DNA of 9,759 bases from Bacillota bacterium (GTDB lineage: Bacteria > Bacillota_I > Bacilli_A > Acholeplasmatales > Acholeplasmataceae). The notes below the pieces were generated by a model. That model did no database searches, had not been told where the DNA came from, and saw only the letters and a program-made list of their open reading frames with translations. A program made the translations under genes and the position numbers. This document shows positions 7,801 through 9,759 of this stretch, piece after piece. Every line of letters starts with the position of its first letter. Positions within the stretch are counted from its first letter, which is position 1. The DNA is taken from positions 1 to 9,759 of the forward strand of contig JAEYXZ010000026.1 of NCBI GenBank assembly GCA_023431045.1, read 5' to 3'.

Positions 7801-8289
7801 CGTAAAGTTATATTGATAACCATCATAAATTAATTTTTTAGTTAACGCTTGTAAATCAAAGGTCATCCCCTTTTCAATTCTAACAACACTATTGATGTAA
7901 TCCGTTGGTGATAGTTCCCTTTGTAGAATTCCCTCTTGAGTTGTTACAATCACATAAGGATGATCATTTTTTAATAATTGTCGTAGCGTATATAATCGTT
8001 CGTTTTTAAATTCAGGTGAACCCAGTGCCATGATCGATGTGAGCATTTGATCCGTTGGAAAGAATAATACATTTTCATCTCCTAGTGTTAGCGAGAGTGA
8101 ATCATAATACTTTTGAGCATCGTATAAATTCGGTAGTACAATAAAAAGATTCTTATTGGATTGTTTGAATTTGAGTGTTAATAAAAGTTCAATGTATGCG
8201 TGGTTGACATGCTTAAAATCGCCTTTTGAGGCTTTTAAAACTTTAGAATTTGAATATATTTTTTTTAACTTTTCAATCATATTTTTCAC
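4882..8289 (-). CDS. mfd: Transcription-repair coupling factor Mfd
   Basis: A large ATP-driven DNA translocase that pushes stalled RNA polymerase off lesions and recruits UvrA. Its 1135 residues compare with about 1150-1180 in relatives. Layout: N-terminal UvrB-like region (about 1-350) with PGEFSVRGSIVDIF (167-180); a linker region; a CarD-like polymerase-interacting domain (about 470-530), starting at VGDYVVHYDFGIGQY; then RecG-like helicase motor domains with Walker A GDVGFGKT (621-628), DEEQ (722-725), SATPIPRT (748-755), TTIIETGVDIPN (861-872) and QLRGRVGR (891-898); and the C-terminal autoinhibitory TRCF domain (about 1000-1110). The start is ambiguous: GTG at 8289 (GGAG at 8298-8295, 5 nt away) or the in-frame ATG at 8280 (AGGTGA at 8291-8286, 5 nt away), which removes three residues. 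No frameshift or lost motif was seen. It lies 26 nt after pth and 64 nt before purA. Confidence 0.97.
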   Translation of the reverse strand: MKNMIEKLKKIYSNSKVLKASKGDFKHVNHAYIELLLTLKFKQSNKNLFIVLPNLYDAQKYYDSLSLTLGDENVLFFPTDQMLTSIMALGSPEFKNERLYTLRQLLKNDHPYVIVTTQEGILQRELSPTDYINSVVRIEKGMTFDLQALTKKLIYDGYQYNFTVERPGEFSVRGSIVDIFTFDHKDPYRLDFFGDEIESIKTFDVVTQKSIGLAEGIDLAPLSEMFYTDRQKEAALEQIRAHFESLNLSEKELEKFNQDMIHLEERKRMDGLLLYVSYFNPRETTVLNFSSHHDVVVIDPYKISINEETKEADLLTYNETMQGDAFSKLPFRLPLSYLFDQPHLSFDIYQSTISQAVDLGVSDVTPYQGFLEPFLLFIEQYKDYAIYLALQNVVSFERIKAFLDEHHITYNDSKSNIELYNMDLPGSFIDSKEKIVVVTEDVLFSTKHKTKIRYRSVINQAIKIRDAAELTVGDYVVHYDFGIGQYMGLKTMELSGEKRDYLYIIYDNQEALYVPTDQIDLILKYRSHEDLAPKLSKLSGKQWSKTKASVRKRIKDLSDRLLKLYASRNMADGHAFSSDQEMQEQFENDFLYDETKDQKLAIEAVKKDMEDKRPMDRLIAGDVGFGKTEVALRAAFKAVMDNKQVAYLVPTTVLARQHYYTFKERFEKYGASVALLSRFVSKKEQNETLEKMSKGFIDVVIGTHRLLSEDVKFKDLGLFIIDEEQRFGVEHKEKIKEMKVNVDTLTLSATPIPRTLQMAMYGLKDLSMIETPPLNRYPVQTYVVERQDALIKEALDRELSRGGQVFYLYNRVEDIERIVVKLQKLVPNARIAYAHGKMTKNKLEDVLSAFIEKDFDILVSTTIIETGVDIPNTNTLIIHDADQMGLAQLYQLRGRVGRSDRIAYAYLMYDTRKNINDEARKRLSVIEDFTDLGSGFKIALRDLSIRGAGDILGQEQSGFIDSVGMELYMKLLDEVMAGKVEEEPRKEIQDQVFASRHIPETYINHDPVRIEIHKRIAELNRMKDIDNLKTELIDRFGPIDIEVQTYMYEKLYKKLSSKIGVEKTIRDSHEIKMVLSQEASSKVDGLKLFQTANQSITQIRLADLRGHVHITMVIKGRKEHWLYLACLFLERYLYD

Positions 8290-8298
8290 CTAAACTCC
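8286..8298 (-). promoter_or_regulatory. Two overlapping ribosome binding sites serving alternative mfd starts
   Basis: GGAG (8298-8295) is 5 nt from the GTG at 8289. AGGTGA (8291-8286), which contains that GTG, is 5 nt from the ATG at 8280. Both are reasonable, so the first three residues of Mfd cannot be fixed from sequence alone. Confidence 0.5.
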
Positions 8299-8329
8299 AA
8301 ACTAAGAAACCCAGACTATTTAGCCTGGG
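8299..8329 (-). terminator. Hairpin over the pth stop codon (possible terminator or attenuator before mfd)
   Basis: On the minus strand CCCAGGCTA (8329-8321) pairs with TAGTCTGGG (8318-8310), with one G-U wobble and a two-base AA link, so the real loop is probably AAAT. The pth TAG stop (8318-8316) is in the 3' arm. The tail TTTCTTAGTTT is only moderately U-rich and runs into the mfd ribosome binding site. The stem is G+C-richer than the mfd/purA one. It could cause partial termination, protect an RNA 3' end, or lower mfd expression relative to prs-pth. Confidence 0.45.
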
Positions 8330-8891
8330 GGGTATTGTATTTCATAATTATCTTATTAAAATCATTGGTTTCAATCCACTCTTTGATTGCACGAGATGCT
8401 AAATCAAAGGAAGGCATTAACGTTTCAATATCGGTTTTTGTTAGTTTACCAAGGACATAATCTGCCATTGGTATATGATCCTCATAACCAATTCCAATTC
8501 GAATTCGTTTGAAGGCTTGAGTTGCTAAACGATCAATGATACTTCTTAATCCGTTTTGTCCACCATGACTTCCAGAATCTCTAAGTCTCACTTTTCCAAG
8601 TGGTAGTGCAGTATCATCTGAAATGATCAATAACTCAGTTAGTGGTATCTTATAGAAGTTAACCATTTTTTGAACTGCATCACCACTTAGATTCATGAAT
8701 GTGAGTGGTTTTGCAAAAATGATTTTCTCTTGGTTAATCGTTGTTTCTGCAATTGCTGCATCAAACTTTGAATTCACTTTGAGTGAAAGATTGTGTTCAC
8801 TTAGTAATTGATCAATAACAATAAATCCAATATTGTGTCTTGTTTGCTGATATGCTTTTCCGGGATTGCCAAGTCCGACAATCAACTTCAT
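8316..8891 (-). CDS. pth: Peptidyl-tRNA hydrolase
   Basis: Cleaves the ester bond of peptidyl-tRNAs released from stalled ribosomes, recycling the tRNA; an essential cytoplasmic enzyme. Its 191 residues match the usual size. Signatures: VGLGNPG (5-11) with N9; TRHNIGF (17-23) with catalytic H19; the FMNLSG motif (65-70) with N67; D92 in SDDTALPLG, the residue that polarises the histidine; and GSHGGQNGL (107-115) with N113. Most relatives, including E. coli, have GGHNG at this last motif; here the His is Gln (Q112). The ATG shares its A with the last base of the prs TAA (sequence TAATG), giving a 1-nt overlap. GAGG (8902-8899) sits 7 nt upstream inside prs. Translation is therefore likely coupled to prs. 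Confidence 0.96.
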   Translation of the reverse strand: MKLIVGLGNPGKAYQQTRHNIGFIVIDQLLSEHNLSLKVNSKFDAAIAETTINQEKIIFAKPLTFMNLSGDAVQKMVNFYKIPLTELLIISDDTALPLGKVRLRDSGSHGGQNGLRSIIDRLATQAFKRIRIGIGYEDHIPMADYVLGKLTKTDIETLMPSFDLASRAIKEWIETNDFNKIIMKYNTPQAK

Positions 8892-9759
8892 TAAATATCC
8901 TCAACAATTCGATTAAAGATTTGAGAGATTGGTTCATCTTTAATAATATGTAAAATCGCTTCTCCTAGTAGTGGTCCAATTGATAATTGTTTAATCTTTG
9001 GTTGCTTCTTATCATCTTCAAGTTTGATCGTATCCGTAATGACAAGTTCTGATAAGCTTGATTCTTGGATTCTTTGTGATGCATCTTTCGATAAAATACC
9101 ATGAGTTGCAGCTGCATAAACTTCCTTAGCCCCTGCTTTCATTAGTGCTTCAGCTCCAATAATCATAGTTCCTGCGGTGTCAACAATATCATCAATCATG
9201 ATGCAAGTTGCACCTTTGACATCCCCGATGATATTCATCACTTCAGCCTTATTTGGTTCTGGACGTCTTTTATCAATAATTGCAAGTGGTGCTTCAAAGA
9301 ATTTAGCAAAACCTCTTGCTCTCGTGGTACCACCATGGTCAGGTGATACAACGACAATATTATTTAATTTCTTCTTTTTGAAATAGGAAGCTAAAAGCGG
9401 TGCCGCTGGGAAATTATCAATTGGTATATCGAAGAAGCCTTGAATCTGAGCAGCATGGAGATCGATACAAACCACACGATCAACCCCTGCACTTTCTAGT
9501 AAATCAGCAACAAGTTTTGCAGTAATTGGTTGACGAGAACGAACCTTTCGATCTTGTCTAGAATATCCATAATATGGCATGATGATGGTAATCGATGCAG
9601 CGCTCGCACGTTTTAATGCATCGGCCAAAATGAGAACTTCCATTAAGTGGTCGTTTGCTGGTGCACTGGTTGGCTGAATGACGAAGACATGTTGTCCACG
9701 AACAGACTCTTCAATGTCGATCGTTATTTCACCATCGGCAAATTTGATGACTTCCAAAT
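8891..9759 (-). CDS. prs: Ribose-phosphate pyrophosphokinase (PRPP synthetase), N-terminus outside window
   Basis: Makes PRPP from ribose-5-phosphate and ATP, feeding purine, pyrimidine, NAD and histidine/tryptophan pathways. There are 288 full codons plus a stop; the frame stays open to the right edge. The first visible codon, TTG, is internal, because class I enzymes have roughly 30-35 more residues before the FADGEI motif. Seen (visible residue numbers): PYYGYSRQDRK (61-71), the ATP-binding region; the signature DLHAAQIQGFFDIP (99-112); SPDHGGTTRAR (138-148); the flexible-loop DKRRPEPNKAEVMN (162-175); and the PRPP-binding IDDIVDTAGT (188-197). These are class I features, so allosteric control by ADP and phosphate is expected from family knowledge. 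The promoter is outside the window. It overlaps pth by one base. Confidence 0.97.
   Translation of the reverse strand, partial: LEVIKFADGEITIDIEESVRGQHVFVIQPTSAPANDHLMEVLILADALKRASAASITIIMPYYGYSRQDRKVRSRQPITAKLVADLLESAGVDRVVCIDLHAAQIQGFFDIPIDNFPAAPLLASYFKKKKLNNIVVVSPDHGGTTRARGFAKFFEAPLAIIDKRRPEPNKAEVMNIIGDVKGATCIMIDDIVDTAGTMIIGAEALMKAGAKEVYAAATHGILSKDASQRIQESSLSELVITDTIKLEDDKKQPKIKQLSIGPLLGEAILHIIKDEPISQIFNRIVEDI

Noticed and set aside
9755..9757. TTG at the right edge as the true start of prs
   Set aside because: Class I PRPP synthetases have about 30-35 conserved residues before this point and the frame stays open to the window edge, so the gene is cut by the window and not shortened.

Overview
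The window is a gene-dense piece of a low-GC Gram-positive-type chromosome. All complete genes read with the standard code: Trp is TGG at the sites checked, and stops are TAA or TAG. This excludes a typical TGA=Trp mycoplasma. The A+T-rich codon use, strong AGGAG-type ribosome binding sites and gene content (pyruvate formate-lyase, purA, mfd, pth, prs) fit an Acholeplasma-like Mollicute or another AT-rich Firmicute. This placement is an inference, not a proof.

Layout. (1) 1-539, minus: the 5' part of pyruvate formate-lyase, running off the left edge. (2) 540-809: a divergent intergenic region with a cre-like palindrome, a -10-like box for pflB, and a promoter for the plus-strand genes. (3) 810-2346, plus: a two-gene operon of P-loop enzymes, namely a small shikimate-kinase-like nucleoside/nucleotide kinase relative and a T4 polynucleotide-kinase-like domain fused to an HD phosphohydrolase domain. 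(4) 2332-2369: a strong hairpin that can terminate both converging operons. (5) 2367-9759, minus: a tight cluster transcribed in the order prs (5' end outside the window), pth, mfd, purA, class I aminotransferase. Its junctions are a 1-nt overlap (prs/pth), a 26-nt gap with a hairpin (pth/mfd), a 64-nt gap with a hairpin and T-rich tail (mfd/purA), and a 9-nt gap in which the downstream ribosome binding site overlaps the upstream stop codon (purA/aminotransferase).

Working together. Prs makes PRPP, the precursor for purine synthesis and salvage. PurA converts IMP plus aspartate to adenylosuccinate. The coupled aminotransferase could supply or consume aspartate, though its dicarboxylate specificity is uncertain. 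Pth recycles stalled peptidyl-tRNA, and Mfd couples repair to transcription. The prs-pth-mfd neighbourhood is a familiar Firmicute arrangement.

Most of the window is ordinary housekeeping sequence. The most notable item is the kinase-HD fusion at 1384-2346. It resembles the bacterial HD-Pnk nucleic-acid end-healing enzymes but with the domains in the opposite order. No mobile elements, CRISPR arrays, tRNA or rRNA genes were seen.
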